Positions 12,101-24,269 of a stretch of 64,000 nt of DNA are shown here, piece after piece. How positions within the stretch are numbered: the first letter of the stretch is position 1; each line of letters starts with the position of its first letter. The position numbers and the translations under genes are program-made. Source of the DNA: Pestalotiopsis fici W106-1 (Eukaryota > Ascomycota > Sordariomycetes > Amphisphaeriales > Sporocadaceae); contig NW_006917099.1 of NCBI RefSeq assembly GCF_000516985.1, forward strand, positions 1 through 64,000, read 5' to 3'. Under the pieces are notes generated by a model that worked only from the letters and a program-made list of their open reading frames with translations, made no database searches and was not told the origin of the DNA.

Positions 12101-14099
12101 TTTTACTAAATATATTAGCATAAAATATAGTTTTTTTCCTTTTTAGAAAAATATTTTATAATTATATTTCGTATATTTTAATAATTTTATTTTTAATATT
12201 CTACTAAATAAATCGCTAAACTCCTAGTATTTTTTTAATATTTTAATTTCGAATTTCGGCTTAATATGCTTAGTTATAAAATAAAATCCAAATATCTTAA
12301 AATTGCTTAAAGGCTTATTTTAGCGCTTTTTAAAAGCTAATTCTTTTCCTAATATATTCTACTAAAATTAGCCGGTATTCTAATTAATTTTAAAATTATT
12401 CGCTCGTAACTAAAATATCCCTAAAACAATATCGTAATCCGTGATTTCTATAATATCGCATTTAAATCTTTTTTCGTAATTTTGGATATAAATTTAAATA
12501 TGCGTAATTTTTATGTTTATTATTCCGTTTCCGTACGATATAAATTTTTTATTAATAATATTAAATACGTAAAGCGTCTTTTTTTGCTTTTATAATATTT
12601 ATAAAGCGTTAATAATTATTAGCGAAATAAAATTTCTTTAAGTTTCCGTATTTATTAGGGTTTATATTTTTTAATTTATAATTTTAATCTAAATCGTAAG
12701 GTATTTATTAATATTAATACTGCTTATAGCATATATAGACTTTTTAATCGGGGTTTATTTTTATCGCTTTAAAAATACCCGTAATTATTTCCCGAATTCC
12801 TATTAATTCGTTTATTAGCTCGTTTCGTTTCGGCGGCCGTATATATTTATTATTTTAATATATTTAGATTCTTTTTAGCTAATAAAGGTCGATTTTTATA
12901 TTATCTAAATAATTCGCCTATTTCTTATTATATATTAAAGGTATTTCCTTATTTTTTATCGTTTTTAAAAGGCTTTTTTAGCTTTTTATATTTTTAATAT
13001 ACGAAATATAAACTAGTTATAATCCTAATACAGGTTTCTCCCGTTTTTTTTATTATTTCGATAATTAATCGTAATAATAAATTAGCTATCGAATATATAA
13101 AGGGTTTATATCCGTTATTTATAGCTTATATTAGGTTTTTAATACTATTATTTTTTAATTAAATAGCTATAACGCGGATATATCCTATTGCCTTATATTT
13201 TTTAAAAAGGTGCTATATTCTAATTTTTTTTATTGCGTAATATTTATAATTATAATATAGGCATTTTTCCTATTTCCTATCTTCGTTTTTTAAATATTAA
13301 TCTAAATCTTATAATTATATATAAAACACTACGAATCCTCGGGGGTCGATATAACTAATTTTTATATTTTTTATTTTTCCCGTTTTAAAAAAATAGTAAA
13401 TAGCGTTTTTATTATATCGTAAAAAAAACATCCTTTTTCGGATTTTATTTTATAAATATATATTATAATTTAGGTTAATATATCCGTATTATATTACGGT
13501 ATTATATATTAGGTATATATAGGTAAATTTTGCGTTATTTCCTATTATTATTTTTAAGGTTTATCGGATTTATAAAATATCGGTTTTTCTCTAAAAAATC
13601 TTTATAAATTATAATACGGTATCCTATTATTTTATTATAATAATAATTACGTTATAAACGTAGCTAATTCCGTTTCTAAATATATAATCGATAATATATT
13701 TTTTGTTGTTATTTTAAATAAATTTAATAAATTTATCTCGTTTTTATTTATTAATATTTATATCGATATCGATGCTTTTTTTAAAGCTGGAGGTATTATC
13801 GTATAAATCCGGCTAATTCTAGCTTTTCGCTTATTTTATTTAATAATATGCTTTATTTTTTAAAGTATCCGAAAATATATAATCGTTATTATCCTAAAAT
13901 TATTTTTATTTTTTAAAATATACGGTCCTTTTTAATCGTATGGCTGTTAGGGTTTTCGTTATTTAAAGGTACTATCCGCTTTCGTTTTTATTAGATTTAT
14001 ACGTTCGATATCTATCGTCGAAATACGCCGTCTAAAAAAATAATTCGTAGGGTATATTATCCCTTTTAATGCTATTAAGCTATCTTTTACCTTTAGGCA

Positions 14100-15150
14100 C
14101 TAGTTTAAATCCTAATTTCTTTAATTAGCGGTATTTATTAGTATAATATCCTAATTTATTATAATTATAGCATTTAACTTTTAATTTATTTTTACGTTAG
14201 GTAGCGTTAAAATTTATTTATCCGCTATAGGTTCCGTATAAGGTTTTATTACGCTAATTATTTTTAGGTTATTAAAGGTTTCGTTATTTGTTTATATTAG
14301 CATAATTACGTTAAAACCAGGGTATAAAATAGCCCCCTTTTTTTTTATTTTATCGTACGTATAATTAATTATCGATTTTAACGGTAAATTCGCTATATTT
14401 ACTAAACTCGGCTAATAATTTAAAAATTCGACTAAGCTCGTTTTTAATATCGTTTTTAAATCTTCGGTAATATAATATAATTTTAATATCGTCGGTGCAT
14501 TTTATTTTAATAATAATACGTTTAAAATCTGCCGTATAATTAAATGCGGATTTTTTTTATTTAAGGTTTTTAAATTCCTTTTTAGCTTATCGTTTTTTAT
14601 CCGGGTTTTAGAATAAAAATCGAAGCGCCGCTTTAAATCCTATATAATTTTAAAAAATATTCTAAATTTCCGCTTTATATAATTTTATTTATTATTTATA
14701 TTTAATTACGTTTAAAAAATAAAATTTAAACTAAATAAATACTCGTTTTTTAAAATAAAATATAGCGTAAAAAATCTTTTATTTTTTTATTATAAATTAA
14801 TTGCCGTAAAAAATCTAATAAGCTCGGACTTAAGCCAAATATTTTCGAAATAACCCGGAGGTATTATTAAAAGCTGCTAATACGCTAAGCTTAAGCTTTT
14901 CGGAATAAATTAAAGTAAAAATAATATTAGCTACCTTAATTATAGCATTATTAAAATTTTATAATTCCTATATAACTTATCCTATTTAGGCTTCGCGCGC
15001 GAAAAAAATAGTTTCTCTTTTTTTAAATACGCGGATCTCCTTAATTAATTCTATATATTAATTTTTAATAAATTTAAAATCGTTTTCTTTTATTTTTTAT
15101 ATAAGCGAGCGCTAAAAGTATTTAAATAAAAAAAAAAATTTTCCCGGTTA
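14100..15150 (-). pseudogene. Gag relic with CCHC zinc knuckle
   Basis: Minus-strand translation near 14140-14200 gives KCYNYNKLGYYTNKY, which fits the retroviral CCHC knuckle C-x2-C-x4-H-x4-C after TGY-to-TAY and CAY-to-TAY mutation of Cys and His codons. It lies just inside the right LTR, as expected for gag in a minus-strand element. No open frame survives. Confidence 0.6.
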
Positions 15151-15219
15151 ACGATATCCTATTAAATATTATTTAAAATTTCTTTTAAAAATAATATACC
15201 TAAATAAAAATAATTAAAA

Positions 15220-15731
15220 TATAACGACTATATTACGGGTTTCTAAAATAAACCTAAAATATAAAAAATATTAGGGTTTATACTAATAAAGAATAATAAT
15301 TTTAAAAAAAGGTATTAAGCAATAAATATCTAAAGGTAAAGGTAATTAAATTAATTTATAAATATAATCGTTAAAGCGTATTAAATGCTTTATTTATAAG
15401 TAAAATAAATGCTTAAATTAATTATTAAGGTAATAACTATTTATATAGAAAATTTTTTTATAATATATATTTATTTATTTTTTTATTAATATTCCTAAAT
15501 TATTATCGTAATGGTAATGCTTACGTATAGCTTACTAATTTTTATTATAAATCTTACTCCTAAATTACTAATTTAGTAGTAAGCCTGTTAATAGCTGTTA
15601 ATAGGTGGTAGGGGTATTGGGCTAGTTTTTATTTAGAATATTTGCGGATTTCGGTTTTAAAGCCCCGTATATTGTTTTTTAAGCGCCAATATCCTTTGTT
15701 TTGCTATATATAAGGGTGTATATTCGTAATA
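15220..15731 (-). repeat. right LTR (5' LTR of the minus-strand chromovirus)
   Basis: This 512-bp repeat starts TATAACGACT and ends CGTAATA, pairing with 8231-8740. It keeps G at many places where the left LTR has A (for example TAGGTGGTAGGGG against TAAGTGGCAAAGG) and shows T where the left copy has C. The first ~70 bases show the reverse tendency for G/A. Confidence 0.88.
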
Positions 15732-17200
15732 TTTTTATATTTCGTAAACTAAAATATTTTTAATATTAAAATGCGTTATAATAATGCTAAATAAAAATAT
15801 TATTTGCTAATAAGCATTAATATATATAAATAATTTGCTAAAAAAAAAAGAATTATACCGTATAAACTATTAATTTATAATATAAATTTTATAGCCGTAT
15901 TTAATCCGCTATATTTATACGCGGGCTATAATTAATATCGTCCTAATATTTAGGCTTTTTATTTTTAAATAAATCGCTCGAAAACTAATCTAAAATCGAT
16001 AAAAAAAAATTAGCAAAATTTTTAATTAAAGCCAAAAGGGATTACTCCGAAATATTATTTATAAAAAATATAAAAATATAAAAAAGGTTCGATAGCCGAA
16101 AAATTTAACGAATATTTTTAGGTTCGATTTGCGTAATTTATATATTAATAAATAATAAATACGCAAAAATTAAAAAAAAATTAAATAAATTTTAATATAA
16201 TAAATTAATCGATAATTTTATATATACGATTTAATTAAAATAAAAATTTAAATAATAATAATAATAATTATATATATTTTTTTTAAACTTTATTAAAAAA
16301 AATAATATATATTATTATAATTATATTATATTTTAATATTTTATTATTATAAAAACGAAAAAATAAATTTTTTATATTAAATATAATTTTAAATTAATTT
16401 TATTTTATTATTATAAGAATATACAACGTTAAATTTATTTATAAAATAATTTTTAGTCCTTTAATTCTTTAAGCAATTTATATTTAATATAATCCCGTTA
16501 ACGACGGGAAACCTTATATATAAAATTAAATTAAATTTAATTTTATATTAAATTATAAAAATTTTAAATTCGGGAAGGTAAATCCGAACCGTTATTAATT
16601 TTATATTAAAAAAGCCCCGAATTAAATTATATTAAAAATTTAATTTAAATCTAAGCTATATATAATATTAATTTTTTAGGCAGCGAGCGGAGGTGCCTTT
16701 ATCGTTTTTATATTTTATATTTTATTTTAATTTTTTGCGTATAATTTTAAATTAATCTTTATATATTTAATTTTATATAATATTCGCAGCTTTTACGTAA
16801 TTTCCGGATTTATTTCCGTTTTTTTATTTTTTTATAATATTCCGAATTATCGGAAAATATTTTAAAATTATTTATTAGCTTAATATATTTTTAATATAAA
16901 TTTTAATTAGTTTTTTATATAATTATATTATCCGAAATACGAAAGGCTAAGGTTTTAGAATTCGTTAGTTATATTTAATATATAATATAAATTTAGTTTA
17001 ATTTATATATAATTTATTTATTTTATACGTAATTTATACGTATAATTTATATTAGGCCGGGCCGTCGCAAATAGCTATATATTGCAAATTTAATTTTTTT
17101 ATATAATTTAAATAAATCGGTTTTTATAAAACTAAACGAAGACTATTTTTAATTTAGTCGTTTTATATTCTAAAAGGTGAAGTAAAAATCCAAAAGTTTT
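15732..17200. other. AT-rich RIP relics up to the compartment boundary
   Basis: After the target-site duplication (TTTTT, 15732-15736), the AT-rich DNA contains no ORF. A Lys-rich frame near 15970-16080 (KIDKKKLAKFLIKAKRDYSE) could be another transposon relic. A small stem-loop, CCCGT-TAACG-ACGGG, lies near 16495-16510, and a GC-richer patch, GGCAGCGAGCGGAGGTGCC, near 16679-16698. I cannot assign any of these. Confidence 0.5.
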
Positions 17201-17223
17201 TTAATTGAAAGTAATACGAATTA

Positions 17224-18236
17224 TTAGTGAATATGATGTATTATGACCTCCCCTGCCACACAGGGGATCGCCAGAAGTCGATCGAGGCTGGCGGTATCTT
17301 TGCACTGCAATATTACCTCGTCAATAACTGCTTGTAGGCCAATGGCCCTCCTCGTCAATTCGAATGAAGACAACGTCGCATGTGTCCAAGGTACTATGTC
17401 TGCCGAGCGGGCAAAGTCCGCAGGTGTACTGGCCAAAAACCCGCATGGACCGGAATCATGGTCGTCCTCCTGCCACCAAGCAAAGATTGACTCATCTGTT
17501 GTGTCGTTAAGAATCTCTTCCTGCAGTCGCCTGAATGCTTTGACCAGGCCTTCTCCGTATATCAATGGCATGTTGACATCAAATATTCCAAGGAGACAGT
17601 ACGCCTTGTCCTCAGGCCGCTTGGTTGTGCGTTTCGAAGCCCAAGACATACGGCAAGCGAGACTGGCGGATGCCAGAGTCTTCTCCCCGCTCAAGTAGGC
17701 CTCTCCAATTGATGTGATCTGTGAAAGCTGCCGACAAAGTCCTGCTTTGGTCCCAAGCTTGTCCCAGGAAGAGGACACAAAGATAACTTCCTTGGGGGCT
17801 AAAAGCTCCTGAAGCGTCCAGCCGCGAGAGAACCATGTGCTCTTGGAAAGATCGGACTGTTCCTCGGCAATATCATCAACCGTTGACACGTCAGAGAGAA
17901 AAGCGAAACAGACGACCGATTCCTCGTACCAGGGTACATGGAATTTATGGCCTCTGAAAGCTCTGCACTACTGGTCTTATCGATGCAGCATGTGTCTACC
18001 CATATGTACTGAAGATTCTCCAGACCATGCTCCTGTGAATACTTCCGCGTATATTCACACGCCTTCTTGACCTTTTGATATCCGCTCTTCTGGGCGACGG
18101 CAACTTGTATTGGGGGCTCCATGTCGCCCAAGACTATCTCTTGCCCTTCTTCCCAGCGATGGGATAGTATCGCATAGGGTGTGATAGCCTCATCAATCTC
18201 TACAATCGCGAGACTCTCCACGTCTACTACCCTCAT
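17224..18236 (-). pseudogene. HET-domain (heterokaryon incompatibility) gene, frameshifted and truncated
   Basis: The start ATG at 18236 opens a typical HET domain: YAILSHRW, then KKACEYTRKY and YIWVDTCCIDKTSSAELSEAINSMY. The frame must then shift by one base near 17,930, where ATGTACC-CTGGTACGAG lacks one nucleotide of the codon between Tyr and Trp. After it WYEESVVCFAFLSDV, FSRGWTLQELLAP, AYCLLGIFDVNMPLIYGEG and RLQEEI continue the domain. Too few bases exist there for an intron. The second part ends at a stop (17224) directly against the AT-rich block. HET proteins of this type commonly run several hundred residues further, so the C-terminus is probably lost. HET proteins trigger cell death after fusion of incompatible hyphae. 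A sequencing error at the single base is the main alternative to decay. Confidence 0.85.
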
Positions 18237-18771
18237 TGTTCGTACTGGGGCGTTCGCAAAACGGAGGGGAACGAAATTTGAGATTGATTGAATGCGAGTA
18301 CAATCACAGGTCGACAGAGTGAGTTCTATGGGCGGCCTCCAGACAGCAGGGAGATCAAAAATTGTGGAAGAAAGGAGAAGGGATCAAATAGGAACGGCTG
18401 GTGAGATGCAGTCATAGTTGGTGAGTTGTAGTCAGAGTCAAGGCGCGGCAGTGGGGCTGAGCAAATGCATCTAGGTCAGACATCGATCCTGCAGGCATGT
18501 TCTGATTGGCGCGTTTCGCTCGGAACATTCTTGCTTTCTATTTTGAGTATCTAATTCTATTTCATTCATTAAAACTTAGTAAATGCAGCCTGTGTCGGGC
18601 TGAACACTGTAATCTGAGAAGTCAAGATTAATAAAGACTTGAAAGAATATCATTCTAATTAATGGTTATTATTGACCAGATCTCTTTCTAGTCCTTATTG
18701 ACCCTTGCTGGTCCAAATCGCATATTCTTCTCTGGGGCGCCAGTATCACATCCAAACAAGGCACCACTTTA
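18237..18771. other. intergenic, nothing supported
   Basis: Upstream of the HET relic. Composition is normal, with no ORF, repeat or RNA gene that I can support. Confidence 0.5.
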
Positions 18772-19197
18772 TTAATCAAAACCTGCCGTGTTGCTTGCAG
18801 AGCCTCCAAACAGTCCGCTACTAAGACTGGCGTTGGATGTATGGGTGCTAGTGGAAGAAAAGCCAGAGTGCGCGGTAGCTGGAGTGATCACAAAGGCTGA
18901 ATTGCTTCCAAATGTGCTCCTTGATGTTGATGTTGTTCCATTGGTCGCAAAGGGCTCGAACAACGTTGAGCTAGTCCCGGGGTTTACTCCAATCATCTTA
19001 TCAGGCGGTGGAGTATCATTTGAGGAGAAAGAATCGCCCATGTAGGTCAGAACAGGACATCTCTTGGTTGACAGAAGCGTTTTACTTTGCCTTTTCGGAA
19101 AGCGGCGTGAACTACGGTGGTTCTCAAGTGACTGAGAGTTAGCCAGCGAGAGAGATCCACGTAAACAGTCATTCGAACTTAGTGAGGTCTGAAGCAT
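18772..19197 (-). CDS. hypothetical Ser/Thr-rich low-complexity protein (141 aa), doubtful
   Basis: The ORF is intronless. Its C-terminal half is rich in Ser, Thr, Gly and Asn (residues ~60-140) and ends with a GLFGGSASNTAGFD tail containing one GLFG word. I recognise no domain, signal peptide or membrane segment. It is predicted to be disordered and could be a remnant tail of a larger gene or a spurious ORF; an 85-codon ORF overlaps it on the other strand. It lies upstream of the HET relic on the same strand. Confidence 0.3.
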   Translation of the reverse strand: MLQTSLSSNDCLRGSLSLANSQSLENHRSSRRFPKRQSKTLLSTKRCPVLTYMGDSFSSNDTPPPDKMIGVNPGTSSTLFEPFATNGTTSTSRSTFGSNSAFVITPATAHSGFSSTSTHTSNASLSSGLFGGSASNTAGFD

Positions 19198-21142
19198 GGT
19201 TGGAGCTATTGTTCGTGTGTCGCAAATTCTTGAAAGAGTCAGGAAGTATTATGCACTGGTCAGAAATACCTATAGCTCTCTTGCTGATGCCCAGGAAGAC
19301 ATGCTTTATACGATGGACTCGATTATCATTCCGACATTACCTACAGAAACTGTCGTACTGACGTAGTCAGTACCCACCGCAGATCACCTGCGTGGGTATA
19401 TAGTCGCTCTTCAGCACCTCTCTTTTGTAGACTAGAGATCAACTCAGACAACTTTCAATGCTTCCTCGATCATCTCGTCTTCAGTTCCCCCTTCACACAT
19501 CGGCTCAGGTGAGAGAAACACATACTCTCACAAACTTATGGGGGGAAAATTGATTGCCTGAAAGGTTGACGTGTCCTTTTGCAAGGGTTTGAAAGCAGCT
19601 AGGACTTGAAAGCTGGCGATAATAGGAATTCAACAGAAAGACATCTCTTTGTCATTCGAGGCTGGGGATTGGAACTCTGATGCTGCTCAATGTCTGTGAT
19701 GGATGGCCTCGAATCGACGTGCAAGATTGGTGCCTTTGAGAAGCAATAAATGTCACCTCTAGCAACAATCATTGCCTTCAATAGCTTGACATGTGAAGAA
19801 GCTCAACAAGAGACCTTTGCAAGCGGTGTCAATGTGCTTATAACTAGGCCCGCCCAGTTTTCAAAAATAGCTGCGCTGCCAAAGGATTAATCAAAATGTG
19901 ATAAGAAGCTCGTGATACACCTATTACGATTTATCACTCAAGTAACTGTGAATGACATTAGTGACTCCGAATCCATCCTACTACCGTTATGATATCAAGT
20001 ATACTCTTATCGAACTTGCCAAGGAAATGAAAGATATTAAAAAAAAGAAAAAGAAAATCAGACGAACCGCACGGTACGCAGATTGCCAAGTCTCAGCTAG
20101 TAGTATCTTTAAATACCTATACTCAGACTTCACTGCTTGGCGAGATTGTATGAACGTAAGCTTCATGACCAAGCTCCACGACAAACAGTTCAAGGCGCGT
20201 GATGTCGTGCGACAACTAATTGTTCATCCCCTTTACGGCCGCTGCGCTGAATGCTAGCTAGCACTTCAGCCAGATTCGGCAGGCATAACGGTTTTAGCGA
20301 TTGCCTTTATATGGCTTTACGTGGGTACATAAGGTACTGGGTATATATCAGAGCTGGTGTTATGTATCTCTCGTATCTATGATGACACAGTATAGTTACA
20401 GTGAACTTACAAGCCCTGCAAGCATAGTGAGAAATGACAGCCAAAAGGCGGAGGAGCTGGGCCTAGACCTGCATCCTTGCCTTGCAGGGAAGTCGGGTGC
20501 GTTTGAATGTTTGCTTCGGCAGCTAGCCTGGCCAGGCTCCAATGCCCCACTAAGCCCCATTTCGCCCTGTGCCCAATGAGAATCGCAGAAACCCATGCCT
20601 ACTAACTTGGGCGGAATTTGAAGCGAGAAGCGCCTTTATTATGCGACTTCTGCACCAAGACTACAGCAAAGTTGTCTCGGTATTTTCATAGGCATTCAAG
20701 ACGCCTAACAACCAACGGACAATATAAACGGTCAATGTATCTTCCAAGGCTGATGCTGATCACAGACTTTGTTGCCTATTGAACATCTTTCTACCTAATA
20801 GTGCTCGCGTTCATCAGTATCAACAATTTAGCTGTAGATCCGGACAGTGTGTCTGCTTGATGCGTACAGTACGGACCGGAACTCGAGAAGCCTGGGGAAG
20901 GGTACCTAGTGCACACTTTACTAGTAGGAAAAGGTGCTTTGCCAATGGGGTTTACCGCCATCCCCCACCTGTCTTGTCTTCCTGCTTCATTTTACTCTGT
21001 ACACAGCTCTGCGCAACCGGCCTCCAGGCCATTCCACTCTACTCTACCGCCCACACACGCAGATCGTTTCCACCGACTGCAATGATCGTCGCGTATACTC
21101 AATGTCATCTCTACCTGTATCCGCATCTTCACTTTCGAAATT
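19198..21142. other. intergenic, ~1.9 kb; only doubtful small ORFs
   Basis: Small ORFs here (for example 19952-20257 +, with a KKKKKK run, and 20301-20579 +) have no family signature, and overlapping frames are equally open. The stretch upstream of 21143 contains pyrimidine-rich segments that would suit the promoter and 5' leader of the histidine kinase. No RNA gene was recognised. Confidence 0.4.
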
Positions 21143-24100
21143 ATGGCGGACCCTACGCGTCGTAGGCAGAAGCCCTTCTACCCGAAAGCAGACGCCGCGG
21201 TGCTGCTAAGCTCGAAAAGCCACTGGCCACCACCGGCTCGTTCTCAAACCGTCTGGCCCATTTTCGATCCTGATACCATCGACGAACCACTCACGCCATG
21301 GTCGCAAGGCACTCAAGAGGCTTTTTTCCCTTGCAAAATCGACGAATATGCTGCATCTCCCATCCCGGGGAAGCCTTTGCACAGCCTCCCTCACCGATAT
21401 TTGCGTGCCTCCTTGGCCCAAAATGAACGCCTTCGGCTGTCTATGCTCTGGTATTATACCCGCAATATCTTTGACGAAAGCGAATTCTTGTGCGGACTGA
21501 AAGAGAAAGTGTTCCTTGCCCAAGAATCCACTGGCTGGGAATTTGCTGTCATCGGGCTTCTGGACATCAACATTTACATCCGCCTGGCGACGATAGGACT
21601 TCCTCTCGGCGATCTCCCGCGTGGGGAGACGATATGCGCTCACACAGTCATTCAACCCCCTGGTGTAAGTCCGAACCCTGCCAAGGCGTGCTTAATATAT
21701 CATTATCTTGTACTATTATGTGGAAGCTGCTAACACATTACCGCCCCTAGAGTGTTTTCTTGTTACCAAATATGTTGGAGGATTGGAGGTTTTGCGAGTG
21801 CCCATATGTTGAGGCTGGCGGTTTGGTGGCCTACGCTGGCGCTCCGCTTCGTTTACAGAATGAGTTCGATGAAACAGTCAGCCTCGGATCATTCTGCGTC
21901 GCCTCGAGTACGGCTCAACCCTCCTTGACCAAGGCCCAGCAAAGCACTTTAGCTCGTTTGGCCGACTCGGTCGTATCAGATATCGTTCAGTGTACGCGGA
22001 TAAGACGTCAACGGGACCGGCATCGAATGAGTGGCTTGGTCGCCACATTTCAATCAAAAGGGATCGATGCCTTGTCTCAAGATTATATTATCAAGGTCCT
22101 GAAAGATGCATATCCAGATGCCCTCATCAGCCTCCACCCGTCGAAGGCTCTGCAGATACACCTCGAAGGACGAGAAGCAATCTCGATATCCGATATTGAG
22201 GATGGTTTGTGGGAAGACTTTGAATTCCTCGACGACTTTATCACCCATCGCAACCACCAGGATCTCCCGTGCGACAGAGTCGTACGTCTCATCTCTGCTG
22301 AGGTCCAAGAAACCTTGGGGCCGTCCTTGTTGGTCGTGGCATCCAAAGACGTACGATTAGTGTTTGACGACGTCGATTCCTGGTTCGTCCAGACTTGTGC
22401 AGATACCCTGACCCAGATATGGAAGAATCGTTTGTTGACAGAGGCGATGCTGGCAAAAGAAACCTTTCTCAGGGGGTTTTCTCATCAGCTGCGCACCCCC
22501 ATTCATGGCATCCTGGGCTCTGCCGAACTATTAGCAGAGGAACTAGGCCGCAGCGACCTACGAGAGAGCTTCCGCCAAGCATCAGAAGCTCTTGATCATT
22601 CGACTTTAGGGAATAACTCTAACTCGACCTCGCTCTGTATTGACACGATCATGACGGCAGGACGCGATTTGACATCAATTATCAACAACATGATCACCCT
22701 CAACAAATGGGCCGACATTGCTTCGAAAGACCTTTCATCCGTGGCTCTCGACGTATATCGCCTTGAGTCTGAATTAGCAAAAGAAACGCTTCCGATGATC
22801 ACCTCTGACACGAGGTACACCACTTCCATCCTCTTCAATTGCACCCCACTTGCAGCCTCTGGCAGTTTCAATATCGATTTCCTTCTGCTCAGGGATACTT
22901 TACTCCCAATTCTTGTCAATGCGATTCAGAACTCGCCCAAAGGTGCGATAATGGTGACAATATCCTTACCGCCAGACTCCCAGGAGCTGGTTATTGATAT
23001 CGAGGACAACGGCTGTGGCGTACATCTCAGTGACCAACAACGCATATTTGAGGCATATGAAAAGGTTGGGGTATACTCTACGGGTGCCGGACTCGGCTTG
23101 ACTCTCGCATCCAAATTTGCCGCACTCCTAAACGGGTCTGTGAGCTTGGTATCATCGACGATTGGATGCGGCTCAATATTTAGAGCTAAGTTCAACGCGA
23201 CCGAGTCCGTGCCCGCCCCTCGTTTACTACCGGAAGCCGAGACAAAGCTCGGTAACCTACCCTCGCAATTTTGTTTCGAGCCAACCATTGCAGGGGCTAC
23301 AGCATTATGCAAATACTTCACCAAGTTTCTAGCTTGCCGAGGCTTCACGCCATGGGATAAAGCTGGGGACTTTTTCACTATCGTCGAATTCATACCGAAC
23401 GCAGAACGTTCTCGGGAAAGACTGCTGCAGATTCCCCAGAAGCAGGTCGTCATCTGTTTGGTCCCAGCCGCCCATATTCAACTATCGTTAGAAAACGAAT
23501 CGAGCAATGTTGTTTATGCACGCGCGCCCTTTCTGACGTCAACACTCATAGCTGCGCTTGAAGAGGCTGACAGACTTGCCTCAGCAATTCAAGTCTCAAA
23601 AGATTATCCGGGTCATTGCGAGATACTTTCTGCTGCTCTTGCGGAAACATCAGATAGCCAGAGCGCTGATGAGACCAACTCTAGTCTTAGTTCAACGTGT
23701 TCAACGGAATCGACAACGCAGTCGTCTTTGGACAGTGGTGTGCATCCTGAACTGACCCCGAGCCCTCTATCAGGATTGGTGTCGGATATAGCTCTTAGAG
23801 AGAAACCGAAAGAAAGGGTGCCATTGCTTACTCCACTTCTCACCGTCTCGAAGCCGACAGCGCTGCTGGTTGATGACAACAAAGTCAATCTGCGCGTCAT
23901 GGAGATGTATTGTAAGAAGCGGGGGTTATCATTCTTCTGCGCTATGGACGGTCTCGAGGCTATCGAAGTGTTTTCGAAGCAACAGTCACTATTCGGTAGT
24001 CACCAAGGATCCGGCATTGACTTGATCTTGATGGATCTTCAGATGCCAAATTGTGACGGCATCGACGCTACAAAACAAATACGACTGCTTGAGGAAAAAA

Positions 24101-24267
24101 TGGGATGGCGAAAAACCACCATATTCATCATAACTGGCCAAGATAGTCCAAAGGATCGGGTAAACAGCGAAAATGCCGGCGCTGATGACTACTACGTCAA
24201 ACCACTAAGCATGAAACTTCTGGACTGTGGCGTCAAAGCAAAGTTTCCTGCTTTCGACGCATCTTGA
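21143..24267 (+). CDS. GAF-containing hybrid histidine kinase, 1012 aa, two exons
   Basis: Exons are 21143-21664 and 21751-24267. The 86-nt intron has GTAAGT, a GCTAAC branch point and CCTAG, and phase is kept. The protein autophosphorylates and passes phosphate within itself and on to a phosphotransfer protein. A GAF-like sensor occupies ~100-290 (VVLEDW-type block MLEDWRFCECPYVEAGG, then GSFCVASS). HisKA has FSHQLRTPIHGILG with phospho-acceptor His419. The HATPase has an N-box (ILVNAIQNSPKG), G1 (DIEDNGCGV) and G2 (GAGLGLTLASKFA). The receiver (~878-1005) has acidic pair D882/D883, phospho-acceptor Asp936 (LILMDLQMP) and Lys991 (YVKPL). No membrane segment is seen, so it is a cytosolic sensor of unknown signal. 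All catalytic motifs look intact. The exact fungal HK class was not assigned. Confidence 0.93.
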
Positions 24268-24269
24268 AC

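Larger units (their letters stand above)
8231..15731 (-). mobile_element. Ty3/Gypsy chromovirus, complete but RIP-inactivated
   Basis: The element is bounded by two direct LTRs (8231-8740 and 15220-15731) and a TTTTT duplication. Its protein relics read on the minus strand, right to left: Gag zinc knuckle (about 14140-14200), reverse transcriptase (about 11440-12060), RNase H, integrase with an HH-type zinc block (about 10610-10665) and a C-terminal ING-ANQV-E block (about 10075-10160), then a chromodomain (about 9440-9565). That order is diagnostic of Ty3/Gypsy chromoviruses. The 7.5-kb length is normal for the family. Numerous in-frame TAA/TAG codons at former Gln and Trp codons show inactivation. 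A relic ORF on the plus strand lies between the chromodomain and the left LTR. Confidence 0.9.
1..17200. other. AT-rich, RIP-mutated transposon block
   Basis: The block is dominated by TTA, TAA, ATA and TAT words, has no long open reading frame in six frames, and keeps CpG while CpA and TpG are rare. That is the expected result of fungal repeat-induced point mutation, which converts CpA to TpA on either strand of duplicated DNA. Recognisable protein relics inside it are retroelement domains in which Gln, Arg and Trp codons have become stops. Composition returns to normal within about 100 bases near 17,160-17,230. It is probably constitutive heterochromatin (interspersed, subtelomeric or pericentromeric); the sequence alone does not say which. 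Exact base composition and RIP indices were not computed. Confidence 0.93.

Noticed and set aside
16495..16510. rRNA-like stem (CCCGT-TAACG-ACGGG)
   Set aside because: Only a 5-bp stem without the surrounding conserved rRNA sequence.
1..17200. Mitochondrial or chloroplast-like DNA insertion, suggested by the extreme AT content
   Set aside because: Readable relics are nuclear retroelements, and the mutation pattern (TpA excess, CpG kept) fits RIP better than organelle DNA.
17243..17698. 151-codon plus-strand ORF
   Set aside because: It is the antisense shadow of the HET reading frame, whose protein motifs are clear on the minus strand.
19952..20257. 101-codon plus-strand ORF with a lysine run
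   Set aside because: The lysine run is an A-rich tract, there is no domain, and a minus-strand frame is open over the same bases.
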